This document shows, one piece after another, positions 22,048 through 30,198 of a DNA stretch of 46,298 bases. Position 1 is the first letter of the stretch, and each line of letters starts with the position of its first letter. The DNA comes from an uncultured Alphaproteobacteria bacterium (GTDB taxonomy: Bacteria; Pseudomonadota; Alphaproteobacteria; Micropepsales; Micropepsaceae). The notes below the pieces were generated by a model. The model saw only the letters and a program-made list of their open reading frames with translations. It was not told where the DNA came from and searched no databases. The translations under genes were made by a program, and so were the position numbers. The stretch is taken from assembly GCA_902825865.1 (NCBI GenBank), contig CADECX010000023.1, positions 1-46,298 on the forward strand. The letters are read 5' to 3'.

Positions 22048-22266
22048 ACCAGTTGCGCGGGTTTATCCCGCTTTATTCACGTCACCTGGCGGCGCTTGAC
22101 CGCCTAAGGCGGTACACACTGCCACGGCTTGCGCCGATAACGCGTTGATTCCTTGTCTTGTTTCCTCGACCCCCGGTCAGCGGTCTTAAGCCGCTTTCAC
22201 CAAGCGCGGCTCCCTTTGGGCGGGGCCACTTGGGACAAGACTATGACAGGCCCCGGACAAAGACAA
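22014..22266 (-). ncRNA. Candidate structured RNA ending in an intrinsic terminator
   Basis: Read on the minus strand, a 7-bp closing stem (22260-22266 with 22153-22159) encloses two hairpins, CGGGGCC/GGCCCCG (22221-22227 with 22249-22255) and AGCCGC/GCGGCT (22189-22194 with 22206-22211). Downstream come ACCGCC/GGCGGT (22099-22104 with 22108-22113), GCGGG/CCCGC (22057-22061 with 22067-22071) and the terminator at 22014-22047. It could be a free small RNA or a long attenuator leader of the amidohydrolase gene. I looked for tmRNA, RNase P and SRP motifs and did not find them; 6S RNA cannot be excluded. The structure is seen; transcription is inferred. Confidence 0.4.
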
Positions 22267-22370
22267 ACAAAGCGAAAGCGATAAAATGCGGGAATGCCTG
22301 TTGCGCTGCGGTTTTGCGCGCGCGACAAAACGCGCCTAATTTCGGCGCAACCATCAAAAGGGGATCAGAC

Positions 22371-23213
22371 ATGGAACAATTTTCACGCCGCGACGCGATG
22401 GCGGGAATGACCGCGGCCGGTGTTTTGTTTTCCGCGCCGGCTTTTGCCGCCAATCCGGTCATCCCGGAAGCAACCATCGCCGCGCGCAAACACGCGCCGG
22501 TCATCCCAAAGAAAGTGAACCAGCTCTACAACCTCAAACCCACCGTCGATCAACCCAACGACATGCAGTTCGCGCCGAACGGTGAGTTGTGGATTCTGGA
22601 CCAGAAAGATCCCAACGCGGTCTTCACCATCGATCCCAAAAGCGGAAAGGTCCTGTCCAGCGTGGTGACAGAATCCATCCATGGCAGCGGCATCACCTAT
22701 GGCAACAACGCCTGGTTCATCACCTCGACCAAGGTTGTCACCGGCAATCCCTCGACCCTGAAGGTCGATCCCAAGACGGGAAAGACGCTGAAAAAATGGG
22801 AAACGCCGGGCTTTGGCATCTATGGAAACTATCTCACGCGCGAGCGCAAGCCGGGCGAACTGCCGCTGGAATCCGGCGGCCATGGCGTGAAATGGGCGGG
22901 CAAAGGACAATATTGGTTGGCGACGCCGGCAGGCGGCAAGCTCTACCTGATCAATGCCGAAGCCGGAACCATTGCACGCACCATCCAGGCGCCCACTATC
23001 CGTACCCACGGCATCGCGCTTGATGGCGATCACATCTGGTGCGTGGGCAGCGATGAAGCCGAGATCTACAAGCTGCAAATGTCGGACGGCGCCATCGTCG
23101 CCAAGATCGTGCTCGACAAGGTGAACGACCCATCGGTGCACGGGCTGGACATCAAGGATGGCGTGCTGTGGTATTGCGACGCCGCCAAAGGCTGGGTCTG
23201 CAACCTCACCTGA
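22371..23213 (+). CDS. Exported beta-propeller protein, Vgb/SMP-30-like
   Basis: A 280-residue protein. The N-terminus MEQFSRRDAMAGMTAAGVLF with APAFA is a twin-arginine-like export signal. The mature part is a series of propeller blades with repeating patterns such as PNDMQFAPNGELWILDQ, THGIALDGDHIWCVG and VHGLDIKDGVLWYCD. The PND and PNGELW pattern recalls SMP-30/gluconolactonase and streptogramin-lyase (Vgb) propellers. Lactonase activity feeding the dehydratase encoded 35 bases downstream is plausible but unproven. The frame is open from 22158, but the ATG at 22371 with AAGGGG upstream is the clear start. Confidence 0.82.
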   Translation: MEQFSRRDAMAGMTAAGVLFSAPAFAANPVIPEATIAARKHAPVIPKKVNQLYNLKPTVDQPNDMQFAPNGELWILDQKDPNAVFTIDPKSGKVLSSVVTESIHGSGITYGNNAWFITSTKVVTGNPSTLKVDPKTGKTLKKWETPGFGIYGNYLTRERKPGELPLESGGHGVKWAGKGQYWLATPAGGKLYLINAEAGTIARTIQAPTIRTHGIALDGDHIWCVGSDEAEIYKLQMSDGAIVAKIVLDKVNDPSVHGLDIKDGVLWYCDAAKGWVCNLT

Positions 23214-23248
23214 CGCGCAACTTAAATAATTCATATCGAGGGGGAACT

Positions 23249-24493
23249 ATGGACCGCCGCACATTGATGACCGGCATGCTGGGAACGGCTGCCACCGCGC
23301 TATGGACACCGCCCAGCGCCTTCGCGCTCGGCCTGCCCAAGGACAAGATCAAGCGCATTCGTTATTACAAGACACCCACCGATGCGGCGGGGCGGCCCAA
23401 TATTCACCAGCCGACCTTCAACCAGTCCACCAATGTCGTCACCATCGAGACCGAAGGCGGATTGATCGGCGTCGGCGAAGGCGGCGAGCCTTCGACCATG
23501 GAGCAATGCGCCGGCCTGTTGATCGGCCAGGATCCGTTCCGCGCCGAGCATCTATGGCAGCGCATGTATCGCGGCTATTTCTATCCGGCGGGACGCGAGA
23601 AGACCCACTCGCTGGGCGGCCTTGATCTGGCGCTGTGGGACATGAAGGGCAAGGCGCTGGGCGTGCCGGTATGGCAGCTATTGGGCGGCAAGAGCCGCGA
23701 CCATATCGAATGCTACGCGACCTCCTATCCCACGCCCAAGGGCGGCACGCTGGAGGACGCAGCACGCAATTGCATCGCCGAAGGCTATCGCGCCATTCGC
23801 ATCGGCACTCTCGGCGAGCGGGAATTCGACCGCTTCCAGGCGGTGCAGGATTCCTTTGAAGCCTGCAAGCTGCTGCGCAAGGGCGCGGGCAAGGACGGCG
23901 GCTGGGCGATCGACTTCCATGGCGTGCTGGACCAGGAAGACGCCATCAATCTGGCGCGCTTGATCGAGCCGTTGCGCCCCTATTTCGTCGAAGATCTGGT
24001 GCGCGGCGAGAATATCGAAATCTACAAGACCATCCGCCCGCGCCTGGGCGTGCCGATGGCGGTGGGCGAAATCTATGGCGCCAAGTGGGACACCAACATG
24101 CTGATCGAAAATCAGCTGATCGATTATGCCCGCTGCACCGTGCCCAATGTCGGCGGCATCACCGAATATATGAAGATTTGCGCCATCGCCGAGACCCATT
24201 ATGTCGGCATGATCCCGCATTTCACCGGCCCCATCGGCGAGACCGCGCTGGTGCATTGTCTCACCGCGACCTCCGTCAAGGCCCTGATGGAGATGACCTC
24301 GGCGGGCCGCCAGCCCTGGCCGTATCTGCCGCAATGCTATGACTTCAAGAACGGCAAGCTGTGGCCGAATGAACGTCCAGGCCTTGGCGTACAGCTGGAC
24401 ACCAGCAAGCTGCAGATGATCGGCGATTGGACGGAGGCTTATTCTCCGATCCCAATCAATCACAGGCCCGACGGCAGCTTCACCAACTGGTAA
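23249..24493 (+). CDS. Exported enolase-superfamily sugar-acid dehydratase, DgoD-like
   Basis: A 414-residue mandelate racemase/muconate lactonizing enzyme-type protein closest in pattern to D-galactonate dehydratase. Metal ligands fit D222 (IDFHG), E248 (FVEDL) and E274 (VGEIY), with H224 and H324 (IPHF) as acid/base residues. The active-site barrel position that carries KxK in other subgroups reads RAIRIG. Unusually, the N-terminus MDRRTLMTGMLGTAATALW with SAFA is a Tat-like signal peptide, so the enzyme seems to be exported. A strong GAGGGGGAA ribosome-binding site supports ATG 23249. It would convert an aldonate to 2-keto-3-deoxyaldonate, matching the adjacent KDGal kinase and KDPGal aldolase. 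Confidence 0.88.
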   Translation: MDRRTLMTGMLGTAATALWTPPSAFALGLPKDKIKRIRYYKTPTDAAGRPNIHQPTFNQSTNVVTIETEGGLIGVGEGGEPSTMEQCAGLLIGQDPFRAEHLWQRMYRGYFYPAGREKTHSLGGLDLALWDMKGKALGVPVWQLLGGKSRDHIECYATSYPTPKGGTLEDAARNCIAEGYRAIRIGTLGEREFDRFQAVQDSFEACKLLRKGAGKDGGWAIDFHGVLDQEDAINLARLIEPLRPYFVEDLVRGENIEIYKTIRPRLGVPMAVGEIYGAKWDTNMLIENQLIDYARCTVPNVGGITEYMKICAIAETHYVGMIPHFTGPIGETALVHCLTATSVKALMEMTSAGRQPWPYLPQCYDFKNGKLWPNERPGLGVQLDTSKLQMIGDWTEAYSPIPINHRPDGSFTNW

Positions 24494-24594
24494 GCGCGGT
24501 TCTTTTGGGTCGTGAGTTCGTCGCGCCTTCGCTCGTGTACGTCTTCGGTACACGTCGCTCGGCGCTCCTGCTCACGCCCCAAAATTCCTCGCGC
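24494..24594. repeat. Long imperfect hairpin between convergent genes
   Basis: Nested complementary segments GCGCG/CGCGC (24494-24498 with 24590-24594), TTTTGGG/CCCAAAA (24503-24509 with 24578-24584), GTGAG/CTCAC (24512-24516 with 24571-24575) and CGTGTAC/GTACACG (24534-24540 with 24548-24554) form a hairpin of about 100 bases between the dehydratase and aldolase stops. It probably terminates transcription from both sides. Confidence 0.65.
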
Positions 24595-24607
24595 TTTGAG
24601 CTTGGGC

Positions 24608-25231
24608 TTAACTAGCAGCTTTAAAGGCGGCGACCGCCTTCTGCGCACGGGCCGCAATGTCCGCGTCGGTGAAATCCGGCTTGAACAATTCCGAGCCCAG
24701 ACCAAAGCCCGCCGCGCCCGCCTTGCGCCATTCCGACATGTTGCCGGCGCCGACCCCGCCCACGGCATAGACCGGAATGGTTTTCGGCAACACCGCCAGC
24801 ATGGCCTGAAGATGGCCGATGCCGCCGGTGGAGGCAGGAAACAGTTTGAGATATTTCGCGCCCGCCGCGATGGCGGCGAAGCCTTCGCTCGGCGTGTAGA
24901 AACCCGGCATCACCGTCAGGCCCTTGGCCACGCCGCGCGCAATCACGCTCGCGTTGGTGTTGGGCGTCACCATCAGCTTGCCGCCGGCACTCGCCACCTG
25001 ATCCGCCTGTTCCACGGTCAGCACCGTGCCCGCGCCGGTCAGGCAGCGATCGCCGAATTGCCTGGCCAGCATCTCGATGCTCTTGAACGGCTCGGGCGAA
25101 TTGAGCGGCACTTCGATGGCGCGAAACCCGGCGCCAAACAAGGCATCGGCCACGCCCCCGATCTTGGCGGGCGTGACGCCGCGCAGGATCGCCACCAGGG
25201 GCAGTTCGGCCAGCAATTGATCAGGGTTCAT
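24608..25231 (-). CDS. dgoA: 2-dehydro-3-deoxy-6-phosphogalactonate aldolase
   Basis: Class I KDPG/KDPGal aldolase, 207 residues, normal length. It cleaves 2-keto-3-deoxy-6-phosphogalactonate to pyruvate and glyceraldehyde 3-phosphate. It has LVAILRGVTP, E40 in AIEVPLNSP (general base), GAGTVLT, VMPGFYTPSE and the Schiff-base lysine K129 in KYLKLFPAS. The VPLNSP sequence favours the KDPGal (DgoA) rather than the KDPG (Eda) subgroup, and the ATGA overlap with the KDGal kinase gene agrees. Confidence 0.93.
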   Translation of the reverse strand: MNPDQLLAELPLVAILRGVTPAKIGGVADALFGAGFRAIEVPLNSPEPFKSIEMLARQFGDRCLTGAGTVLTVEQADQVASAGGKLMVTPNTNASVIARGVAKGLTVMPGFYTPSEGFAAIAAGAKYLKLFPASTGGIGHLQAMLAVLPKTIPVYAVGGVGAGNMSEWRKAGAAGFGLGSELFKPDFTDADIAARAQKAVAAFKAAS

Positions 25232-26133
25232 GAAAAAATTTCCGCATGGGCATGGACAAGACCGGCCAAGGACGCGCGATCGCCATCGATCACTGCGCTT
25301 TTCACATCATAGGCGCTGAGCGCCTTGCCATAAAGCGCCGCCAGCGCGGGGGTGCAGATCAACTGCACCGGACTGTCGAAGGCAAACAGCGCCAGAACGG
25401 TCGCAATGTCCTTGCCCAGGACAAGGCCGGACAAATAGGACGCCGCGTCACTTTTGGCCATTTCGCCGGTGACCACGCGGCTTCTGACGCTGAACAGCAA
25501 ATGCAGCAGATCGGCTTTTTGCCGCGCGAAATCCAGTCCCAGCATGAAAGCCGGATTCTGCGAATCGACCTCGCCGCTGTCGCGCGCCAGCACACTGTGA
25601 CGGCGCAGCAATTCGAACAACTCGCCCGACAGCGCGGTCTGAAACTGGGTCACCGCGCCGTCGGTCACCGCCACCCATTTGGCATGGGTGCCGGGCATAC
25701 AGAAAATGTGGCGCCCCTTGGCCAGATTGGGATGCAGACGCAACGCGCCCAGTATCTGTGTTTCCTCGCCGCGCATCACATCCGGCGCGCCGGTTTTGCC
25801 GCGGCAGGTCAGGCCGGGCAGGATGGCGATGCCGCGCTCGCCCGCCTGGAACCGCAACGCCGCGCCGGCGATCGCCGAGGGTTGTGCCGGGCATTTCAGA
25901 TAGGGGACTTCGCGCCACCCGATGGTGGAACCCACCATGCCGCTGAGGATCGCGGGCAGAACGCCGTGCGCCTTGTCCCAAGCGGCCACCGCCGCGCCAA
26001 AACGGCCGGCGCAATCGGGCACCGAGGCACCTTCGCCCTCGCCCCGCGCCAGCACATTGCCGCCCGCGTCGCAGAGATAAAGCCGTAACCGGCTGGTGCC
26101 CCAGTCGCCCGCAATAAAGGCCGCCTTGCTCAT
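25228..26133 (-). CDS. dgoK: 2-dehydro-3-deoxygalactonokinase
   Basis: Phosphorylates 2-keto-3-deoxygalactonate at O6, the step before DgoA. The 301-residue protein has the actin-like ATPase phosphate motif GDWGTSRLRLYL at the N-terminus, GMVGSTIGWREVPYL, DVMRGEETQILGAL, MPGTHAKWV and FMLGLDFARQ, all typical of DgoK. The stop overlaps the dgoA start as ATGA, so the order on the minus strand is dgoK-dgoA. No regulator gene is adjacent. Confidence 0.94.
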   Translation of the reverse strand: MSKAAFIAGDWGTSRLRLYLCDAGGNVLARGEGEGASVPDCAGRFGAAVAAWDKAHGVLPAILSGMVGSTIGWREVPYLKCPAQPSAIAGAALRFQAGERGIAILPGLTCRGKTGAPDVMRGEETQILGALRLHPNLAKGRHIFCMPGTHAKWVAVTDGAVTQFQTALSGELFELLRRHSVLARDSGEVDSQNPAFMLGLDFARQKADLLHLLFSVRSRVVTGEMAKSDAASYLSGLVLGKDIATVLALFAFDSPVQLICTPALAALYGKALSAYDVKSAVIDGDRASLAGLVHAHAEIFS

Positions 26134-26204
26134 GGCGGTCTTCTACAGCCAGCTTCAATTCTTGTCGAACAATGTTCCGGGCCCTGCCAGCACGCGGCGG
26201 GCGA

Positions 26205-26654
26205 TCAAGGACGCCTGATGCCTGCCAGTATCCGCTGATAGAAGTCGCGGTCCCGGCTTGCCACCCGGATGGTCACAAGATTGTCGCCGCGGCGCACGCC
26301 TTCGGCAAAAGCCGCCGCGTCGCGTTTGCTGATCCCGGCTTCGATCAGCGCCCCGACCACGCCGCCAGCGGCCCCGCCTGCCATCGCGCCCGCAAGAGCG
26401 CTGGCCAGCCATCCCGCCGCCACCACCGCGCCGATGCCGGGCAGGACAAAGGCGCCCAAACCAGCAAGCAGCCCCGCCGCACCACCCAGCGCCGCGCCCA
26501 CACCGGCGCTGCGATTCGCGGTATGGCGTATCCGGCTTTGAGACGGCGCGATGATGCCGATATCGCCGTCACGCAGGCCCGTCGCTTTCAGCTCGTCAAC
26601 CACAGCGCGAGCCTCGACCCCGTCACGATACAACCGGGATAGCGTGATCATCAT
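26205..26654 (-). CDS. Glycine-zipper stress-type protein of unknown function
   Basis: A 149-residue protein starting MMITLSRLYRDGVEARAVVDEL. An N-terminal alpha/beta region with a DELKATG...IGIIAP pattern resembles the GsiB/YflT general-stress domain. It is followed by a glycine/alanine-rich hydrophobic stretch (about 48-100) that may insert into membranes, and a C-terminal segment FAEGVRRGDNLVTIRVA. GGAG is nine bases before ATG 26654; ATG 26651 is also possible, and the longer start at 26684 is less likely. No function can be given. Confidence 0.7.
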   Translation of the reverse strand: MMITLSRLYRDGVEARAVVDELKATGLRDGDIGIIAPSQSRIRHTANRSAGVGAALGGAAGLLAGLGAFVLPGIGAVVAAGWLASALAGAMAGGAAGGVVGALIEAGISKRDAAAFAEGVRRGDNLVTIRVASRDRDFYQRILAGIRRP

Positions 26655-26777
26655 GTACCGGAACTCCACAAAACCCATCAACACGCAGGAGCAACACCTT
26701 GTCGCCGGAGCCGTTCCGTGCGGAACCGAATTTAATGTCGCCGGTTATGCTTGGCGGTCAGCCCCCAGGAGGTGGTC

Positions 26778-26978
26778 ATGGCCGGCAAATATTCCAAGGC
26801 CGCGTCCAAGAAAGTTGAAAAGGCCATGCACGGGCGCAAGATGGGAACGCTCAAAAGCGGTTCGGGACGCAAAGTGAAAAGCCGCAAGCAGGCCATCGCC
26901 ATCGGCCTGTCCCAAGCTCGCAAGGCGGGCGCCAAGGTGCCGAAAAAGGCGACGCGGAAAACGAAAAAGAAAATCTGA
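26778..26978 (+). CDS. Small basic DUF6496-type protein
   Basis: A 66-residue very basic protein rich in Lys, Arg, Ser and Gly, with GRKMGTLKSGSGRKVKSRKQ and IAIGLSQARKAG, ending in a lysine tail. The KVKSRKQAIAIGLSEAR pattern is the hallmark of DUF6496 proteins. Nucleic-acid binding is likely from composition but unproven. A strong GGAGGTGG ribosome-binding site lies just before ATG 26778. It is divergent from the stress-type gene at 26654 and convergent with dcp. Confidence 0.85.
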   Translation: MAGKYSKAASKKVEKAMHGRKMGTLKSGSGRKVKSRKQAIAIGLSQARKAGAKVPKKATRKTKKKI

Positions 26979-26979
26979 C

Positions 26980-29097
26980 CTATTTGGATTTGGGCGGCAC
27001 CAGGCCACGGTGCTCCAGCATCGGTCCGATATCGGGGTCCTTACCGTAAAAGGCGCGGAACATCGGGCCATAGTCCATCGTATGGCCCTTGGATAAAATC
27101 ATGTCGCGGAAACGCTGGCCATTGGCGCGGGTCAGTCCGCCATTGGCGGTGAACCAGGCATAGGCGCTGGTATCCAGCATCACCGTCCATTGATAGGCAT
27201 AATAGGCGCTGGCATAGCCATTGGCCCAGATGTGCAGGAAATAGCTGGAGCGGTAGCGCGTCGGCACATTGGGAAAATCGGTGCCGGTTCTTTTCAAGGC
27301 TTGGATTTCGAAAGCATCGACATCCTGTTTGGCGGCACTCGCCGGCAGACTGTGCCACTGCATGTCCAGCTGCGAGGCCGCCAGCAACTCGCCCAGGGCA
27401 TAGCCCTGGCCCCAGGTTTGCGAATTCCTGATGCGGTCCACCAGCGCCTGCGGGATCGTCGCCCCGGTTTTGTAGTTCACCGCATAATGTTTGAGTATTT
27501 CGGGATAGAGCGCCCAATGCTCATTGAACTGCGAAGGGAACTCGACAAAGTCGCGCGCCACATTGGTGCCGGAAACCAGCGGATAGGTCTGGTTGGCGAA
27601 CAGACCATGCAAGGCATGGCCGAATTCGTGGAACATGGTGCCGACATCGTCAAAGCTGATCAGGGCCGGCTGGCCGGGTGCGGGCTTGGTGAAATTGCAG
27701 ACATTGTAAATCACCGGTTTGGTGCCCAACAATTTGGACTGGCCGACGAAATTGCTCATCCAGGCGCCGCCGGTTTTGTTGTCCCGCTTGAAAAAATCGA
27801 AATACATCAGGCCGATCGACGTGCCGTTCGCTTCGAAGACCTCGAACACCATCACATCGGGATGATAGACCGGGATGTCTTTGCGCTGTTTGAAGGTGAT
27901 CCCGTAGAGCCGGGTGGCGGCATAAAGCACGCCGTCCTTGAGCACCTTGTTGATCTCGAAATAGGGCCGCAGCGCATCCTGATCCAGGTCATAGCGTTCC
28001 TTGCGCACGCGTTCCGAATAGCGCTGCCAGTCCCAGGGCTTGAGGTCGAACCGCTTGCCTTCCTTGTCGATCGCGGCCTGGATCAGCCTTGCTTCCTCCG
28101 CCGCCTTGGCGCGGGTCGGCGCCACCAGCTGGCTGATGAATTTCTCCACCGCTTGCGGCGTCTGGGCCATCTGATCGTAGAGCACATAGGCCGCATAGTT
28201 GGGATAGCCCAGCAGTTTGGCCTTCTCGGCCCGCGAGATGGCGAGCTGGGCAATGATGGCGCGGGTATCGTTCGCGTCCTTCTTTTCGGTGCGCGTCCAA
28301 CTTTGATTGAACAGTTTCTCCCGCACCGCGCGATTGGACAGTGACGTCAGCAAAGGCTGCTGCGTGGTGTTTTGCAGCGGGAGGACATATTTGCCCTTCA
28401 TGCCCCGCGCCTTGGCCGCCTCCTCCGCGCTGGCGATTTCGGCCTCGGTCAGGCCCGCGAGATCGGCCTTGTTGTCCACCACCAGCGCGCCCGCCTTTGC
28501 GCCCGCCACCAGCTTCTGCTGAAACTGCGTTTCCAGACCGGCATTCTGCTTGTTGATCTCCTGCAGCCGCGTCCGTTCCTTGGGCCCAAGATTGGCGCCG
28601 GCATGAACGAACTGGCGATAATAAATCGTCAGAACCTGCAGCGCTTCGGCGTCCAGCTTCAGGCCGGCGCGGCGGTCGTAGAGCGACTTCACCCGCGCGA
28701 ACAATTTGGGATTGAGATAAATGGCATCGCTATGGGCCGCCAGCTTGGGCGCCACCGCCGTCTGCACCTTGTCGAGGGTGGGATTGGTATTGGCCTGCAC
28801 CACCGCGAAGAAGACGCTGTTGACCCGGTCCAGCATCCGCCCTGAACGCTCGATTGCCACGATGGTGTTGTCGAATGTCGGCTCGGCCTTGTTGTCCGCG
28901 ATGGCCGCAATCTCGGCCAGCTGTTGCTGCATGCCTTTTTCAAAGGCGGGCTGGTAATCGCCATCCTTGATGATGTCGAAGCGCGGCGCCTGGTACGGCA
29001 GGGTGCTTGGCGCGTCGAACGGCGCGGCCCATGCCGGTGTCAGTCCGGGCGCAGCCAACAGCAAAGCCAATCCGGTGATTGAAATTAGGTCGCGCAT
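26980..29097 (-). CDS. dcp: Exported M3-family peptidyl-dipeptidase
   Basis: A 705-residue thimet-oligopeptidase-family zinc peptidase. The signal peptide is MRDLISITGLALLLAAPGLT with cleavage near PAWA-AP, so unlike the cytoplasmic E. coli enzyme this one should act in the periplasm. The zinc motif HEFGH is at 490-494 with the third ligand Glu in the downstream FVEFPSQFNEHW region. The C-terminal RYRSSYFLHIWANGYASAYYAYQW is typical of Dcp. It removes dipeptides from peptide C-termini. It is convergent with the DUF6496 gene with a single base between stops. Confidence 0.94.
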   Translation of the reverse strand: MRDLISITGLALLLAAPGLTPAWAAPFDAPSTLPYQAPRFDIIKDGDYQPAFEKGMQQQLAEIAAIADNKAEPTFDNTIVAIERSGRMLDRVNSVFFAVVQANTNPTLDKVQTAVAPKLAAHSDAIYLNPKLFARVKSLYDRRAGLKLDAEALQVLTIYYRQFVHAGANLGPKERTRLQEINKQNAGLETQFQQKLVAGAKAGALVVDNKADLAGLTEAEIASAEEAAKARGMKGKYVLPLQNTTQQPLLTSLSNRAVREKLFNQSWTRTEKKDANDTRAIIAQLAISRAEKAKLLGYPNYAAYVLYDQMAQTPQAVEKFISQLVAPTRAKAAEEARLIQAAIDKEGKRFDLKPWDWQRYSERVRKERYDLDQDALRPYFEINKVLKDGVLYAATRLYGITFKQRKDIPVYHPDVMVFEVFEANGTSIGLMYFDFFKRDNKTGGAWMSNFVGQSKLLGTKPVIYNVCNFTKPAPGQPALISFDDVGTMFHEFGHALHGLFANQTYPLVSGTNVARDFVEFPSQFNEHWALYPEILKHYAVNYKTGATIPQALVDRIRNSQTWGQGYALGELLAASQLDMQWHSLPASAAKQDVDAFEIQALKRTGTDFPNVPTRYRSSYFLHIWANGYASAYYAYQWTVMLDTSAYAWFTANGGLTRANGQRFRDMILSKGHTMDYGPMFRAFYGKDPDIGPMLEHRGLVPPKSK

Positions 29098-29148
29098 ATC
29101 CGCCCCCGAAAATCGAAAGGCCGATATTACCCGGCAATCGCAGCGGCG

Positions 29149-30021
29149 CTAGATAGACTTGCCGGTGATCGCGGCGGTGGCGGCCGCGACCTCTTCCCTT
29201 ATGCCCTGCTGCTTGTGCTTGCCCAGGCTCAGGACCGTCTTGACGGTCCAATCATACTCGCCCGGCAAAGCGGCACGGATGGCGGTGACCTGGCTGGGGT
29301 CGATCTTGACGGCGGCGCCATTGGGCTGGGTCAGGCTCACCAGGTCCGGCTTGGCCGGACGGAAGTCGGCCTTAACAAGCTGCAGTTTCAGGGTTTTGGC
29401 GATGCCGCCGACATAAGCGCGGGTTTCGGCGGGAAGCTTCGCCCCTTTGAGATGATCCTCCAACCGGCCCGGTCCGGCATTATAGGCGGCGAACATCGCC
29501 GGATAGCCGTATTTGTGATGCAGCCAGCGCAGATAGGCCGTCCCCGCCATGATGTTGTCTCGCGGCACGAAAGGATTGTCGCCCAACTTATGCTGGACAG
29601 CCATCTCGACATAGGTTCCCGGCATGACCTGCATCAGGCCAATCGCTCCGGCGCGGCTGACGATCGGGGTGCCTTCACCCAGCATGGTGCGCCCGCCGCT
29701 TTCCTGGCGCATCACCGCGCGAATCCAATTTTTGGGAACATGAAACCGCTTGGAGGCATCGGTGATGATGCCGTCCCAGCGGTTCAACAATTGCGCCGGC
29801 GTCATGGTGGATTCTTCATCGAATGCCGAAGGCACGATTGGTGCCGGCTTGCTCAACAAGCGCGGCAGGACCGGACGGCTGGCGGTGACATTCTGCTGCG
29901 TGTTGAAATGCGCGGTCTGCATCATCAGAGCCGCCGCAGCGAGAAAACTGCCAAAGATGGTGGCACGGGTAAACCCGCGCGAAAGAGGTCTGGAAGCAGC
30001 AACAGATTCAAGTTCGGACAC
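29149..30021 (-). CDS. Lytic transglycosylase, SLT domain
   Basis: A 290-residue membrane-anchored or exported protein that cleaves peptidoglycan glycan strands. A hydrophobic segment at about 22-36 is followed by a low-complexity linker and a GEWL-like SLT domain at about 82-205. Motifs are RAVMRQESGG with catalytic E107, AIGLMQVMPGT and FAAYNAGPGR. The C-terminal 90 residues are not recognised. GTG 30021 is chosen because GGAG lies five bases upstream; the upstream-extended frame to 30171 lacks homology. About 50 bases separate its stop from the start of dcp. Confidence 0.88.
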   Translation of the reverse strand: MSELESVAASRPLSRGFTRATIFGSFLAAAALMMQTAHFNTQQNVTASRPVLPRLLSKPAPIVPSAFDEESTMTPAQLLNRWDGIITDASKRFHVPKNWIRAVMRQESGGRTMLGEGTPIVSRAGAIGLMQVMPGTYVEMAVQHKLGDNPFVPRDNIMAGTAYLRWLHHKYGYPAMFAAYNAGPGRLEDHLKGAKLPAETRAYVGGIAKTLKLQLVKADFRPAKPDLVSLTQPNGAAVKIDPSQVTAIRAALPGEYDWTVKTVLSLGKHKQQGIREEVAAATAAITGKSI

Positions 30022-30198
30022 AGTGGCTCCAATTGGGGTCAGAGTGAAAGACTGGCGGCGGAAATCGCGGGCGCTAAAACTTTTCCATATGGCGCGGAAC
30101 CAAACGACGCCGCGTGTATGCACCCCAGCTGGGCCGAGGTAACGGCACATTCCCGCGATTTCAAGCAGCAACTTTGCGGAACATAAAGTTCCTGCGAA

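Larger units (their letters stand above)
21893..22370. other. Long hairpin-rich intergenic region between divergent genes
   Basis: Four hundred and seventy-eight bases with no convincing protein gene, lying between the minus-strand amidohydrolase and the plus-strand propeller gene. It contains at least six perfect short stems, one intrinsic terminator on the minus strand (22014-22047), and an A8 tract at 21957-21964 next to a weak stem. See the ncRNA entry for the structured core. Promoters for both divergent genes must also lie here but were not identified. Confidence 0.6.

Noticed and set aside
22014..22266. tmRNA, RNase P RNA or SRP RNA as identity of the structured region
   Set aside because: The tmRNA GGATTCGAC-type start and tag, the RNase P GAAAGTCCGG core and the SRP GGAAGCAG motif were not found. 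A 6S RNA remains possible but the expected long rod with central bubble is not evident.
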